Assembly (NCBI GenBank): GCA_024529925.1
Contig: JAFEUB010001373.1
Coordinates: 372,001 to 436,000, forward strand
Length of the DNA stretch: 64,000 bases
From: Ophthalmolycus amberensis
Taxonomy: Eukaryota > Chordata > Actinopteri > Perciformes > Zoarcidae
Direction of reading: 5' to 3'
Positions 26,601 through 39,090 of the stretch are shown in pieces. Positions within the stretch are counted from its first letter, which is position 1. Every line of letters starts with the position of its first letter. The notes under the pieces were generated by a model. The model was not told where the DNA came from and did not search any database. It was given only the letters and a program-made list of their open reading frames with translations. Position numbers and translations under genes: made by a program.

Positions 26601-29024
26601 AGGATTATTGGTCGTTGCCTGCAATTAAAGACACACACAGGTAAGCATACACACACACAGTTGAATAAAGAATAAGAGTCCCAAGTCTTTCCTATCTCAA
26701 CTCATCGTGGCTGCTAAATAGAATGACAAACAGACATTACACTGACAAGAAGTTCACCGTTGACATACTGTACAGTAAATGTGCGGATGAACAATAACAT
26801 GGCGCTTGATTTCACCTCTTCAAGTGAACGTCACAAAATGTTTGCCAACGAAAGCGGAAATTTAAAAAGGGTCAAATATTTCTGAGACTTACAGTTATTC
26901 TCAACATCTCGTTCCTTGCTGTCATGATGGTAAGCTTTGCGAGGCCATTGGCTGCGGTCACGCCCTGCATCTGACCTGGATCCACCACCACTCTCACTTT
27001 TTGTGCCGGACTGCCGTCAGGATTCACAACTTCAACCTGCCATCAGAAACACAAACAGCTGAACAATCACAAATCGACTAACTGTCTCATTGAAACACAT
27101 CTTTTTCAGGTCAAACTCATGTTATTAGATTGTAGTTGTAAGTATCATGACTTAGTTCATGGTGACCCAATGGCTTGATGGACAAATTACTTGTTTTCTG
27201 TTTATCAAAATCTGCCTTACACGACAAAATATTGATCTAATCAATCACAGTTATGAAGAGAGCATGAAGCAGCATGTGACTTGCACACTTGCGATATATT
27301 GCCATCTGTGTTTTCTGAGAGTGGCTATATTTCAGTAGTGTAATGTTGTCTGTAATGTTTTTTAGTGAAGTAGAAATACAGCCATCTGATCAAATGAATT
27401 TATTCCAAACATGTAATAAATAATAACAAAATAAAACAAGAAGAAACCAATAACATAACAGTAAACAGATACAGTTAATTATGAATAAATTCATATTATA
27501 TGTTAATGTGAAAAACAATAAAGAGTGTCAAAGTCCCGACAGAGACAAGGCCCCTTCCTCGTGCCTACCTTTGACAATTCTTGAATTCTCATTTATATCT
27601 GTACTTTGCTCAATTTCTTCATCGAATCCATTCAATAAATTCACCCCACGTATTAAAATACACATCCTCTTCCTAGTAGTACGAACACAATTTTTTTTAT
27701 CTTCGATCAAATCTTCCTTTTATAATCCCCCTCTCATCTGAGAATAAAAATGTGTATGTTGCCCGAAAGTGCCACACCATAAGCCATACATATGCTGTCA
27801 ATTCATGTAAATGTAAATAAGTACTTTACCGCAACATCGAAGGACATTCCTGGTTTGAAATATTTGGGTGTTTTCTTGAAGTGGATGGTGTAAGGTGATT
27901 TGACAATCTGGATGCTTCTCAACTCTGCCTCCACCATTTCACTACCTGTGTGTTGATACAGAAACACAAACACATTCACACAATCGTGATTAACTGATAG
28001 AAACATGTTGTCTTGATGTCTTTATTTCTATTCTCCTCTCGTTCTTGTTTGGGGGTTTTCAGACTCTAATAATGCTGGTAGTTAGTTACTTTGATCAAAG
28101 ACACTGAAAAGGCACATGCACACAGTCTCTCCGTCTTACCGCTCTCCGTCAGCACACTGACGGCCACAAATATGGAAGTCCCCACCAGTTCATCCATGTT
28201 TGGGAAAGTCTTTGTGATATCCTCTTTCTTCAGCGTGACCACTCCTTCACCTTTCTCGATCTAATGTCACACCATTTAAAAATGCATCTTCAAATACAGT
28301 ACAGTGGTACAGTCAGTGAACAGCCTGGTTTAATTCTCAACATCCTAAATAAATATGTAGGTAGAAATGTAACAATTCAGCTGAAATTACTGCAGACGTA
28401 TGAATAACATTATAGACATTATAGACATTTTTTCATGTTTTAGTCTTGCAAAACATAAAGAAATACAGCAGAAGTGTAAGAATGTGCTCACCTGCACTCT
28501 CTGAAGAGAACTTGGGAAGCTTTTCTTTTTACCGTCTTGCATAACTCCAAATACCACATAGGCGGTCCCATGCACCTCTTTACCAAACAGATACCTAATG
28601 CCACAAGACAGGGACGTGTTAAAGCCCACAATGAAGCAAAACAGAAAAATCAAGAACAAACTAACAAAAGCCCCAAACACAACCTCTGGACAACACCCTT
28701 TATTTGTTCTCCTGCAATCAATCTACCAATCAAACCTGATCTCTCAAACCACAAAACAAAAACCTTCACATACACAGCTTTGATGTTGACGGTGAACTCG
28801 TCACTGTCCACGTAGAAGAAGGAAGTCAGAGGTGTCAGTTTAACCTCAAAACTGGGCAGCACTGCAACATGGAAAACAAAAGAGTGAATGTTGTAGGTTT
28901 ATAGAGGTTTTAAATAGAAGTGCAGGGAATGAAGGACTCACCGTATTCTTTGACCTCGAACTCTGCAGAATAGCTCTGCTGAGGGTTGCTGTTGAACTTT
29001 GTCACCACCTTCCACAGTCCTGGA

Positions 29025-29062
<38 letters not shown>

Positions 29063-32000
29063 GGAATTAAAATAATCATTTAGAGACTGAAAGTAACAAC
29101 AGACTTCGGATTGCGTGAAGTTATTTCTATCCCACACAAATTGAGATGTAGACATTTATATTACTGCCCGACAACACTAATGTTTACAAGAGAAGGTTTT
29201 ACATTTTCAGGTTGACTTTGCATAAGATAGAAAGGGTGCACTTGTATTTTATGCCTTTGTACAGCGATACGTTTTATTTTATAGGGATTAAATGTATTTC
29301 CGTCCATTAACAGTTTGAAGGAATAGTTTAAGCTTTCGTTGGAGAGTTAAATAAGATTATCCCCACTTTTTGTCTTGCAGTACTAACAATCTTCTCATCT
29401 AAGTGACCATCTGCCAAAAAGCACATGAGCTGTTCCCCAAAATGTCAAACTCTTGACATTAAAATACAGGCTACATTGCATAATCCTAAATGAGTTACCT
29501 GCCATCCATGTGTATCCAAAGTGTAAATACACCACTTAACAAGAAAATGTAGAAAAATACAATATGGAAAATGTAATTTAAATCGGATAAACTACTAACC
29601 TGACAATTTCAGCAAGTTGGAAATCTCCAGAGTGGATCCCTGATTTCAAAGCGACTGAATCAAGCGGTAAAATGATGCCTTCAGGGGTCTAAACATGAAC
29701 AATTTTCAATAACCGTTAACAGAGAGCCGTGGTAAGCTACAAATAAATTCAGTAAATCCATGTCACATTTTAAGCATGCCTTTTGTCTACAATCCGACAT
29801 CCTCGTCAACGTATACACTGTATGCTAGTGACACTGTTTCAGCTATTTCTAAAGTGTGTTTGTCTCCAGAGGAAGGAAAGGCTGTCTTTTGAGCAAATCT
29901 ACCACTAGAGGGAGACATGCATTCATTTTTACAGTTCCCAGTTACAGCTTATTATATCACTTTCAATTCTTATTTATTCATAGATAAATCACAATACCAC
30001 AAACTCGATGGAAATAGAAGTATCAGTTTGGGTTGCTTCATCCCTCTCTACTGGCTCCATACGAGGCGTCACTGCAAACATCCTGTAGTGAACTGACAGA
30101 GAGAGAGAAAGAGGTTAATGTTGCTGCTGCGGGTTGAAGGACGGTGATTCTATTTTGGGTCATGTGACTGTTTAAAAACGTTTTGAAAAGAAGGGCTCTT
30201 TAAACTTCACAGTAATTTACAGTAAAAGCACTTAAAGACATTCTCACAGAAGTAGGTCAAGTTTAGCAGAACATAGAAATGCTCATGTAAAGTACAAGTA
30301 CCTTATATTTTTATGTAAGTACAATACTTGAGTAAATGTACTTATTTACATTGCTGGTAATGAAGACAATAAAGTTGTAAAAAGTGAGTATTTAGTTTGC
30401 TTCATTTGTGTAAACATGGAATGTATTGAAAGTTAAGATACTAATAATAGCCAGAAATGTTTAACTAAATCAAACTTAATTTTAGTTTGTCGAAATTAAA
30501 CCATTAAATTGATCTAAATCTACTTCAACAAAAAAGGTAAATAGTAATTGAGGTTACATAATACATTTAAGTATACTGAACATAGTGAGTAAACTTTACT
30601 CAAAATAGTTGAGGTAAAATTATGAATATAAATGAAGTAAAGTCAACTTAAAATATATATCTGGATTTAGATAAATTTATTTCGTGCAACCACTTACTTA
30701 ACTAAAAAAATTAAGTAAATCCAACACAACATTTTTTTCAGTGTGTGTTTTGAGCACTGATGCAGATTTGAACTCACCTTTGCTGTTGGGGGTGTAGAGG
30801 GTCTTATCAGTCTGTATGAAGATGTACCCGGACTGAAAGGACACTAAGACCACTTTCTCCAGCTCTCGGTCAGGAAACACAGCTTGCAGGTACACATACT
30901 GCTTCATGGTGGCGTCCTTACTGAAGCCTCCAGCAGGGATCTGAAACCAGTATGAAGAGACACCAGTAGTGCATCAGCAGCAGGGTAGGGAGGTCCAAAT
31001 CAATTCTCCAATCATTGATAGATTATTTGTGGCCATGTTAGTTAGTAACAGTTGCAGATAATTACATACACAGTGACAGTATTTAATTTACCGTTATTTC
31101 TCCAAGCTGCTGGAAGTTATTTGCAGTGTTAAGTGTCACAGATGTGGTTGCCAGCCGTTGGCTTTTGGTTGGATGGTTCATCACGTGGATTTGGACATTG
31201 ATGGCTGCTCCAGTGCAGTCTTGACACTCCACAAAGATTTTTTCTGCTGTACCTACACGCAGCAAGTTGGGGGCAGACATCACCTTCCTGCAGAGCAGCG
31301 GGGAGAGAGGAAGATATGGAGTAATATTAATATTCTGTAGTCAGTGTGTAGAAAACCTCTTCATTTTATGCATTTCAGGCACCATAAAACACACACACAC
31401 ATAACTAGAAAAGTGCATTCAGTAGAGATCTCTGCCCGGTGTGTCTCCCTCTCCCCTCCCAAACAAAGAAGAGTTGAATCTCAAGTTGTCCTTCTAGGCG
31501 CCATCAGAGTCACGATGGTGTCAAAGATTTAAAAAAAAAAAAAAAAGGGGGGGACTTGTTCATCTTGTAGTGCCTAACTTTATTTATGGAATTAATCTGC
31601 AGATGCTCCAGTTCAAAATTAGATAAACATCAGTTTTCAAGCCACGTCAAAAGCCAAAATGTGACCTGTTTTTGGCCTATAGCTGATTTGTGGAAAATGC
31701 TGTTTGAATACTGAAGCAGTCATTGATCACTTGCAGCCCCTTGCGGCCGGTTAAGTGAGGTGTCAGCCGTCAATGACGGTATAAAACAGTCAATGACATT
31801 TCTTTTCAAAAATTGTGAATCACGGTAACTATGAGAGGTCCTAAAACCTACAGTCATAAATGAGCACAAAACATATTAGGCCGATGGGTCCAGTGTGTGC
31901 GAGATTTGGTGGACGGACAAACAGATACAATAAGAGTGGATCTCGTGGTTCCCAACCTTACTTGTGTACGACCCCTGACCCCTCATCACAGGTATCCTTA

Positions 32001-32768
32001 CTGAGAGCATGAGTGTCCTTTTTTTGTGAGATTTTTGTGTGCTTGATGCAGGAAACCGTTTCAGTATTTCGCAAGAAAAAAGTCAGAAAAAATAAACATG
32101 GTTTTGTGTAAACAGAAATGTATTTCATCTTCTGACTTCTCCGATTTATCTTGGTTCCAAAGCCTCAGGTTGAGAACCACGGTCTTAGAGGCTGTGAGTT
32201 AAAGTTTCATTTCACCAGAATCACAGAGATAAACAAACCTATTTGCCCAGATGAGGATCATGACTGCATGGACTTCACCCACAATGAGTAATCTATTGAT
32301 TACTTTGATGAAGGTCCAGCACTGGACCAACAGAACATTTCATCATGGCTCTAGACTCTTGCCCTGTCTGGCTTTAGGCATCGTTGTGCAAACTCTGAAT
32401 CAAATTCAGGGCCAACTAACTGGCCTCATTTGAAAGTCCACACTACCTTGTGACACAAACGGCAAACTGGACCAGAACTTCTTATTATTAAGACACAAGT
32501 CAAACCAATATTTATACACTTTTTAAATTAAATTGAAATGCAGATATCGTTGTTGCTCTCATTACAGTTCAACCAATAATAATGTGAATATCAGGAAGAT
32601 GAACAAACGAACAAACTGCATATTTTTAGCTCTGTTTTTGGTGAAATTCAAGCCCAGGGGCAGTGTGTAAAGGAAAGGCAGGTCTACTTACATTGGAGCT
32701 CCATCAGCCACAGAAGTCAGGGAGGCCAAGGCCACAGAGGCCAGCAGCCACAGCAGAGTCCTACTCAT
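15154..32768 (-). CDS. c3: complement component C3, right tandem copy (complete)
   Basis: Complete C3 gene of 43 coding exons (1658 codons before TAG; human C3 is 1663). Exons 5' to 3': 32692-32768, 31092-31287, 30778-30940, 29998-30092, 29600-29688, 28942-29024, 28774-28861, 28492-28594, 28140-28260, 27830-27945, 26893-27036, 26519-26618, 26309-26403, 25998-26189, 25674-25829, 25338-25476, 24754-24822, 24115-24312, 23898-24018, 23695-23783, 23433-23572, 22843-23055, 22619-22676, 22419-22508, 22025-22231, 21642-21717, 21351-21510, 21144-21239, 20578-20728, 20002-20087, 19665-19742, 19409-19564, 19219-19281, 18964-19045, 18810-18858, 18577-18667, 18350-18439, 18160-18262, 17886-17975, 16701-16793, 16498-16581, 15538-15682, 15154-15295. 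Phase is consistent at every junction. Order of parts: signal peptide, MG1-MG6, anaphylatoxin, MG6-MG7, CUB, thioester domain, MG8, C345C. No stop or frameshift was seen. Confidence 0.97.
15825..16020. repeat. common teleost interspersed repeat in C3 right copy intron 42
   Basis: It contains the well-known fish repeat phrase TTAGCTTAGCATAAAGACTG followed by GAAACAG and TAGCCTGGCTCTG, then GGTAACAAAATCCACCTAC. Identification is from memory of this motif in many percomorph introns. The element class is unclear and the boundaries are approximate. Confidence 0.6.
16045..16375. repeat. second common teleost repeat in C3 right copy intron between exons 41 and 42
   Basis: It contains GCCATGTTTCTACAGTAGCC, CAGAACGGACAAACC, GGCCACCGTAGTTCTCCTAC and GGTTGCAATCTGCAACCTCA in the order seen in a very abundant fish repeat. 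It is non-coding. Together with the neighbouring repeat it explains the enlarged intron (16497 down to 15683). Confidence 0.7.
17829..17857. repeat. GT microsatellite in C3 right copy intron 39
   Basis: A GT dinucleotide run just downstream (in gene direction) of exon 39, within a large intron. Confidence 0.85.
18442..18481. repeat. CA microsatellite abutting the exon 37 acceptor, C3 right copy
   Basis: A CA run with one CG interruption starts two bases beyond exon 37 (exon end 18439). On the minus strand the acceptor reads (TG)n-TGTAG|TTGTCC. Confidence 0.85.
21351..21510 (-). other. c3: C3 right copy exon 27: catalytic histidine of the thioester domain
   Basis: The exon encodes WLTAYVAKVFAMANSL through GAVIHGEMM. 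The histidine (codon 1122, bases 21363-21365) aligns with human His1126. In the family this residue catalyses transfer of the thioester acyl group to hydroxyls. Some carp and other teleost C3 isoforms lack it and prefer amines; both copies here keep it (left copy 1534-1536). Confidence 0.9.
22025..22231 (-). other. c3: C3 right copy exon 25: thioester site
   Basis: This exon encodes the start of the thioester-containing domain. The GCGEQ motif (codons 1005-1009, bases 22140-22154) is intact, so Cys1006 and Gln1009 can form the internal thioester that attaches C3b to targets. Flanking residues QPA-GCGEQNM match the family. The left copy has the same residues at 2311-2325. Confidence 0.95.
24115..24312 (-). 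other. c3: C3 right copy exon 18: C3a anaphylatoxin
   Basis: This 198-base exon encodes most of C3a. The six-cysteine anaphylatoxin pattern is complete (CC, C, C, CC), with an N-Y-T glycosylation sequon in LLNYTCERR. The exon ends inside the convertase site LLLAR|S; the serine codon is completed by exon 19. Human C3a ends LGLAR, so cleavage by a C3 convertase after this arginine is expected. The left-copy equivalent is 4286-4483 with an identical protein. Confidence 0.93.
24754..24822 (-). other. c3: C3 right copy exon 17: beta/alpha chain processing site
   Basis: This 69-base exon encodes the end of the beta chain and the start of the alpha chain. The four basic residues RRKR (codons 661-664, bases 24788-24799) correspond to the RRRR furin-type site of human C3 and separate the chains during secretion. 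The alpha chain then starts ATTIMDVTTSL. The left copy carries the identical site at 4959-4970. Confidence 0.92.
25674..25829 (-). other. c3: C3 right copy exon 15 with a GC-AG intron
   Basis: This 156-base, phase 0-0 exon encodes the segment ending in the VAVDKGVYVLNNKHRLTQKK region, which matches human C3 just before its bait-like linker. The reading frame continues into exon 16 (VWDIVEKYDTGC) only if splicing occurs at AAG|GCAAAT (bases 25671-25673 on the plus strand), so the donor is GC rather than GT. The left copy has the same arrangement (exon 5845-6000, donor 5842-5844). No GT donor nearby keeps the frame. Confidence 0.85.
31944..32181. mobile_element. putative hAT-like MITE in C3 intron 1, right copy
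   Basis: This is the orthologous copy of the element at 12112-12348, with the same inverted ends and a few single-base differences. It was duplicated with the gene. Confidence 0.45.
32692..32768 (-). other. c3: C3 right copy exon 1: start codon and signal peptide
   Basis: The first coding exon begins at the CAT at 32766-32768 and ends at a GTAAGT donor (32686-32691). It encodes a short polar start, a leucine/alanine/valine-rich core (LLWLLASVALASL) and a small-residue region, as expected for a secretory signal peptide. The next exon supplies KVMSAPNLLRVGT, the usual start of the mature beta chain. The equivalent exon of the left copy (12859-12935) has the same sequence. Confidence 0.93.
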
Positions 32769-33372
32769 CCTCCTGACTGATCCCGATCTGCTGTCAATGG
32801 AGACTGTCACTGTACTGCACCCTCCTTTTATCCTCCCTGCACCCTCCTCCTGCACCTCCTCTTCAGCCTTGCCAAGTGTTTCTGCAACCGTACACAAACA
32901 CACATTATCAATAACATTATTTCCCATCAGCAGTTGAGAAACTGTTGAACTCGGATGAACTATACGCTGTGAAGAAAAAGATAAAACAGTAGAACATCAA
33001 TGAGGGTTTATGTGTTTGACTAACTTCTGGGCATTCCGTTTCACTTTTTTCTTGTTCGGGACATTTTGAGTTCCTTCTAAATCTTGTTCTGGACCTGATA
33101 AATCAGCATATTACAAAAAAAACCAAACATATTGAACATGCACCCAGACAACTACTCAGGTGAGAGTCATGTTGAGTAACTTCTGGGAAAAGTATCTGGC
33201 AGGGCTTTTGGAGTTTCAACACCAGGGACTTTACTCTATGATGAAATAATGATCAAAATAAAACAAGTTAATAAATACGTTGAAGTTATTGAAGTTGATT
33301 TTTTGATTCACACAGGCTCAATGACGTGAATGGATGTTGCAAATGTATACAAACTTCATGAATATTCGCAGA
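32769..33372 (-). promoter_or_regulatory. promoter region of the right C3 copy
   Basis: It matches the left promoter except for small changes, for example CTTCAGCC against CTTAACC about 100 bases upstream of the ATG. A GATAAAA TATA-like box is at 32826-32832. An in-frame ATG at 32925-32927 lies upstream of this box and is unlikely to be transcribed. Upstream of 33372 the sequence becomes single copy. Confidence 0.6.
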
Positions 33373-34697
<1,325 letters not shown>

Positions 34698-34699
34698 CC

Positions 34700-35200
34700 G
34701 TTTGTGATTGGCGCAGATGGGACACGTGACCGTGACCATTTACACATGGACAGGTAGGTGCGCGTGGGAGAAAATAGTTTCAGCTATGCCGCGAACACAC
34801 CGACCCGTGACTGGATTAAGAGTTGTGTCGGTTCGCCAGAGCATCTTACTTTGAACCGAGTGTCACGCCAGGGCACGTCGTCGGTCATCTCACCTGGACG
34901 CTCAACAACAGACAGGTAACCCGCGCGGAGCTAATCAAATACAGACTATCCTTTCAAGAGAAGATAACACGTAGCCTACGGGTCGAGCTTGAGCCGAAAC
35001 ATTCTCCATGAGCCATGGAGCTTGAAGGAGCTCCTTCGTGCGTTTACCTATCAGCGGTTTCCCCTGTGACGTCACAGCAGCAGCAGACTCACCTGAGCTG
35101 AGACGGCACCGGTTGAACAGGTGAAGCAGGACCTGCTGCATTCCGCCGCGTGCGCGCATGCATCCGCCTGTGGCGTGTATCGGCACGATCAATTAACTGG
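34700..35200 (+). promoter_or_regulatory. possible crb3 promoter / first non-coding exon
   Basis: This stretch is richer in CG dinucleotides than its surroundings and has several candidate donors, for example ACAG|GTAACC at 34917/34918. The frame leading from that donor into the exon at 36076 contains no upstream ATG, so any exon here would be 5' UTR. There is no direct proof of a transcription start. Confidence 0.3.
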
Positions 35201-36110
35201 GATAAAGGAGGAAATTGCCCTTTTCTGTGGTTAATTGAAGCACGCGCCATTTATTTAACACGTGAGAAAACAACTTGTGTGTGTAACGTTGACGTGGAAG
35301 AAGATTTACGTTGAGTTTAGTGAAGGCCTAGTTTCTTCCCTTTCTTCTGCAATGACGGCATCGTTATATTGATGAGTTAACTACCTCTGGTTCTTACCAG
35401 GATGTATTCTGTAGTGTTGGTCAACATGTGGCATGTTAAGTTATAGACTCATTTACACTCATCCCAGTCACACATGTTGCCATATGTGAAGGATAGCAAT
35501 GCAGGCACAGTGAAGGTGAAATTTATTTGAGTTATTCTGTTCAGCATTTATTTTCCAGTTATCTACTAATTAATAATTATTTGTTCTATCAAAGTCCATC
35601 GCAAACGAATGTAATAGAATCTACTAAACAACCCTCCTGTGAATGCTACTGTAAAACAAACTTAACAGGAACGTCATGTGTCGATTGAGTTGTTATATTG
35701 GACTCAGTTATTTTGAAATGTACGTCTAATGTTTTACATGCACAGGGCAACAAAAATAATGTGGTGCTGCTGTTTCAGAAGCATGTTTCATTGACAGTTA
35801 AGTTGCTTTCAAGTCACTCCGGTTGTGAGGTTCCTAGTCACTCATTAACTGCATCAGACACAAAGACACTGCATACCTGAGCTGATGATTTCTTACCCCC
35901 CACCCCCACCCTTTTCTGAAACCTATACATGTTAACAGTAACTATTTCTCTCACAGTTGGATTTGACATAGATTTTTCTTAGTTTATGCTCGTTAACCTT
36001 CATTTTACTTCTTGGACAGTGATGAGACCCGTTTCACTGACCCTTGATTTGTCTGTTTTCTTTGTTTTTTTTCAGATTCCCGCTGTCGTTTCGGTCTAAC
36101 TGATGCTGTG

Positions 36111-36285
36111 ATGGTCCAGATGTAAGAACACAGGCCTCACAGACTTACAATACTCTCTATTCCTCAGGGAGGTGAGCTCAGACTAAACCCTGTCGCATCA
36201 TCTCATCCCTGTGTTTGCTATTAGGAGACTTACTTACTGTTATTTCCTTGGATGTTTTGTGGAAAGAAGTATTGTATTTAGGTAC

Positions 36286-36350
<65 letters not shown>

Positions 36351-36879
36351 GGGAAAATATAAATACCCCCAAATAAAAAGCTCTGTTTGAAGAATATGTT
36401 AAAACTACACATATTTGCATATTCATTTGACCTGCTATGCTTTGACTCAAAGACTGTAGGGTGCTTTTCATTTGAAGTGCACTCATGTTTCTCCCCAAAT
36501 TTAGCACCAAATCACACTGTTCTCTCTGGGAGACGTATCACGACATAGACTTTAATTGACATGCTGCACGTAATCAATCAATTGTTTATTCTGGAGTTCT
36601 ACATTTACTGACGCTTCTGCCGGACCTGTGTGCCACTCCCTCCCCAGTCGCATGTCAACCATGGCGACGCAGGTGTCAATCCCACCGACGGTGTTTGTGT
36701 CCACCGTGCTGTCCCTGCTCAGCTTGGTGCTGCTGCTGCTGCTGTGTGTCATAAGGAAGAAAAGAAGGATGGAGGGAACATACAGGCCCAGGGCAGAGGA
36801 GACGAAACAGGTGGGGTCGGCGGGATCTGAAAAGCCTGGCCTGCCTCTCCCGTTGCCCAAAAAAGAACGCCTCATATGA
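36111..36879 (+). CDS. crb3: Crumbs homologue 3 (apical polarity protein)
   Basis: A small one-pass membrane protein of the Crumbs complex, which organises the apical domain of epithelia through Pals1 and Par6. The main exon (36648-36879) follows a CTCCCTCCCCAG acceptor. It encodes a short outside segment, a hydrophobic helix (VLSLLSLVLLLLLCVI), a basic stop-transfer RKKRR, the FERM-binding EGTYRP-AEE motif and the C-terminal PDZ-binding ERLI before TGA. An upstream exon (36076-36121, TTTTTTTTCAG acceptor, GTAAGA donor) joins in frame and offers an ATG at 36111, giving about 80 residues. ATGs at 36652 and 36661 (ACCATGG) are alternatives. Unlike human CRB3 (120 residues) I find no signal peptide and almost no ectodomain. 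Its position next to dennd1c and C3 matches human CRB3. Family identity is firm; the N-terminus is uncertain. Confidence 0.85.
36286..36350. repeat. ATT trinucleotide microsatellite in the crb3 intron
   Basis: About 21 perfect ATT repeats between the two recognised crb3 exons. Confidence 0.95.
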
Positions 36880-37320
36880 TGAACGTACTGAAGTGGACCC
36901 ACCAGCCCGTCGCCGTGTGAACCTGCGGATGGATACCTGACGTTGCCGGGATGATCTGCGTTTGTCTTTTGCACCAGAAACTCGATAGACACACTCAACA
37001 CTGTTTGCGCCGCACCTTTTCAATTTTGGTGCCAACAAATGCACTGATCAGTCAATTCTATCGCTGCGAGAAAAGAGGAAATATGTCATTTGAGTGTTTG
37101 TGGTATTCGTTTATTAAAATAAGTCCTTTATTCTGTCACATGAGGAACATGAGCTTAAGTATATTTTGTATTTGTACAGAGGTTACTATATTTTTACTCT
37201 ACTGTGTTTATTTATATATAAAACAAATTGTTTTACATGATTTCCAGTACTGAAGGATATTGATTAAAACACTGACTGTAATGCACTTTTATGTCAAGCT
37301 CTGAGAAGTTCAATTTCTAA

Positions 37321-37330
37321 AATAAATAAA
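37321..37330 (+). terminator. polyadenylation signal of crb3
   Basis: Overlapping AATAAA signals (AATAAATAAA) lie 441 bases after the TGA. They are followed by GT-rich sequence (37350-37380), as expected for a cleavage site. Confidence 0.6.
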
Positions 37331-37345
37331 GATCATTATGTATTG

Positions 37346-37811
37346 TACACAAGGTGTTTTGTTAATAAATCAGGAATGTGCACATCCCTTTCTCTCCCTC
37401 GTCATGGATCATTGGAGTCATTGAACCGATGTTGGATGTTTAAAATGTTTACTTTATTGGGTTTTAAGTTATTCAGATTCTGTGCGACAGCTTACCAAAA
37501 AATGCAATACTTATCCTCACTTGTCAGTGTTAGCTGATGGAGCATTTCTCTCTCACACATACACTAGCAGACAAATATTCAGGTGTCAGTGATGAATGGG
37601 CCATCACACAGTAGCCAATATGCAAAACATTGCTGCCGAATTGCCCTAATGTTAAGTGCAATTCACAAGTTATTCCATCAAGTAGAAAATATTCAGACAA
37701 AACAAAAATCTGTTAAAATACTTGCTAAATATTGTCAATGTGTCGTATGTCATGAAAACACATCAGTGAGCCACACTGTTCAATGCTTCTTCATTAAAAT
37801 GAACACGCTGG
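37346..37811. other. tail-to-tail intergenic spacer between crb3 and dennd1c
   Basis: The two genes converge here. Only about 0.5 kb separates the crb3 AATAAA from the dennd1c AATAAA (minus strand, 37812-37817). No further feature was seen. Confidence 0.55.
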
Positions 37812-37817
37812 TTTATT
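37812..37817 (-). terminator. polyadenylation signal of dennd1c
   Basis: AATAAA on the minus strand 208 bases beyond the dennd1c stop. Confidence 0.5.
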
Positions 37818-38025
37818 TTGACTCCACTGCTGTAAATACTCACCAAAGCACCAAATCTGTGGCTGATGATCCCTAACAAATGCACCTTTCACTCCAGTTT
37901 GTGTAACATTTGCTTAAAGCTGCAGTGCCAAGCTGTTTTAGGAAATGACTATATTTGTGACCCACTTTACAGTATGTAAGGGACCGACGGGACAAGAAAA
38001 ACTAAAATGTCGCTAGCCTTATCCT

Positions 38026-39049
38026 CTAAGCTTCAAATCGCTTCTTCAGTTCAGACACTTTGAATGGAGGCGGGTCTTCACATTCATGCCCCTCTGAGCG
38101 TTTTGTCTCCTCTGATGTATTTGAGTCACATGGCGGCAGCGTTTGTGCTTTCTCCTTGCTCCAAAGCGTGTTGCCAAGTCTCCCAGGTTCAGCCAGCTCC
38201 TTGGTCCCGGACTTCACCTGAAAGCCCCGGCTGTCCTGAGACTGGAAGCGTGCTACGGGAGGTAGCACTTTAGGAGGACAGGGGGTCTGTCTCATCTCCT
38301 GCTCCTCCTTCTTTACCTCTTCTTCACTCCTTTTGTCCTGAGCTGCTGGAGATTCAGGGTCAACGATGAGACTCCGAGGGCCAGGAGAAGCTGTGGGTTT
38401 CAGATTGTCCTCAGGGTTGGGGTGATGGGGATTCAGTTGTATAAGTTTGTTTAAAGTCACCTCTTTAATCTTCTCCTCCTGCTTATCTTTCCCCTCTTCT
38501 TCTCTTGCTTCATTTATCTGCATTTCACTTATTCCTTTTTCTATCTCTCGCCCCTCAGCTACCTCCTCATTCTGATTTTGCTCGTACTCCCTATTTTCTC
38601 TCAACCGCTCATCCGTTAGCTCCTCAGCCATTTCTTTTAAAGGCTCCTCTCCGAAACTCACTCTCTTTTCTTGACCCGCCTTCTTCGTCTCTTCCTCTAA
38701 TCTCACTTCCCCAAAGTTATTTCCGTCGTCTATTTCTTCTTCTTGGTTCCCGTTTATTGCTACCTTCACTTCTTCCTGTTCCTCTCGGACCTCCCTCCCT
38801 CTGATTTCTTGCTCTCCCACTTCACACACTGCCAGCCGACTGTCTGTCCCCTCCTCCTCTGGTACGCTGGTGTCCAGGCACAGCCAATCAGAGTCTTCCG
38901 TCAGGTCTGACAACTCCTCTGTGGTTTCCAGATTCCAGCTGTGGAGGCTGCCACTGCCGCTGATGGACAGAGACAGGCTCTCCTGGCTTGGGTTGGCTGT
39001 AAAACGGCCCTGGGAAACGACAGCCAATGTAAGACCAGAAATGACCTTC

Positions 39050-39090
<41 letters not shown>

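Larger units (their letters stand above)
13539..33372. repeat. right unit of the C3 tandem duplication (inferred 19.83 kb)
   Basis: The right boundary is seen directly. The shared text ends in ...TTCGCAGA at 33372 and at 13538, then diverges (ATGACTGA against TTGATCCA). The left boundary at 13539 is inferred by assuming a simple head-to-tail duplication. The unit would hold 1.6 kb of 3' flank, the complete C3 gene and about 0.6 kb of promoter. Confidence 0.75.

Noticed and set aside
26519..26618. Exon 12 as part of the divergent cluster between C3 copies
   Set aside because: The two copies encode the same residues in this exon, so the replacement cluster is not continuous across it.
32688..32927. 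In-frame upstream ATG extending the right C3 protein by 53 residues
   Set aside because: It starts upstream of the TATA-like box, is not preserved in the left copy, and would displace the good signal peptide.
36552..37044. Minus-strand open frames of 122-149 codons across crb3
   Set aside because: They lie opposite the crb3 exon and 3' UTR. The plus strand has the diagnostic EGTYRP and ERLI motifs with splice sites.
38505..38804. Proline/leucine-rich plus-strand frame
   Set aside because: Antisense of the Glu/Lys-rich dennd1c last exon; the composition is a mirror artefact.
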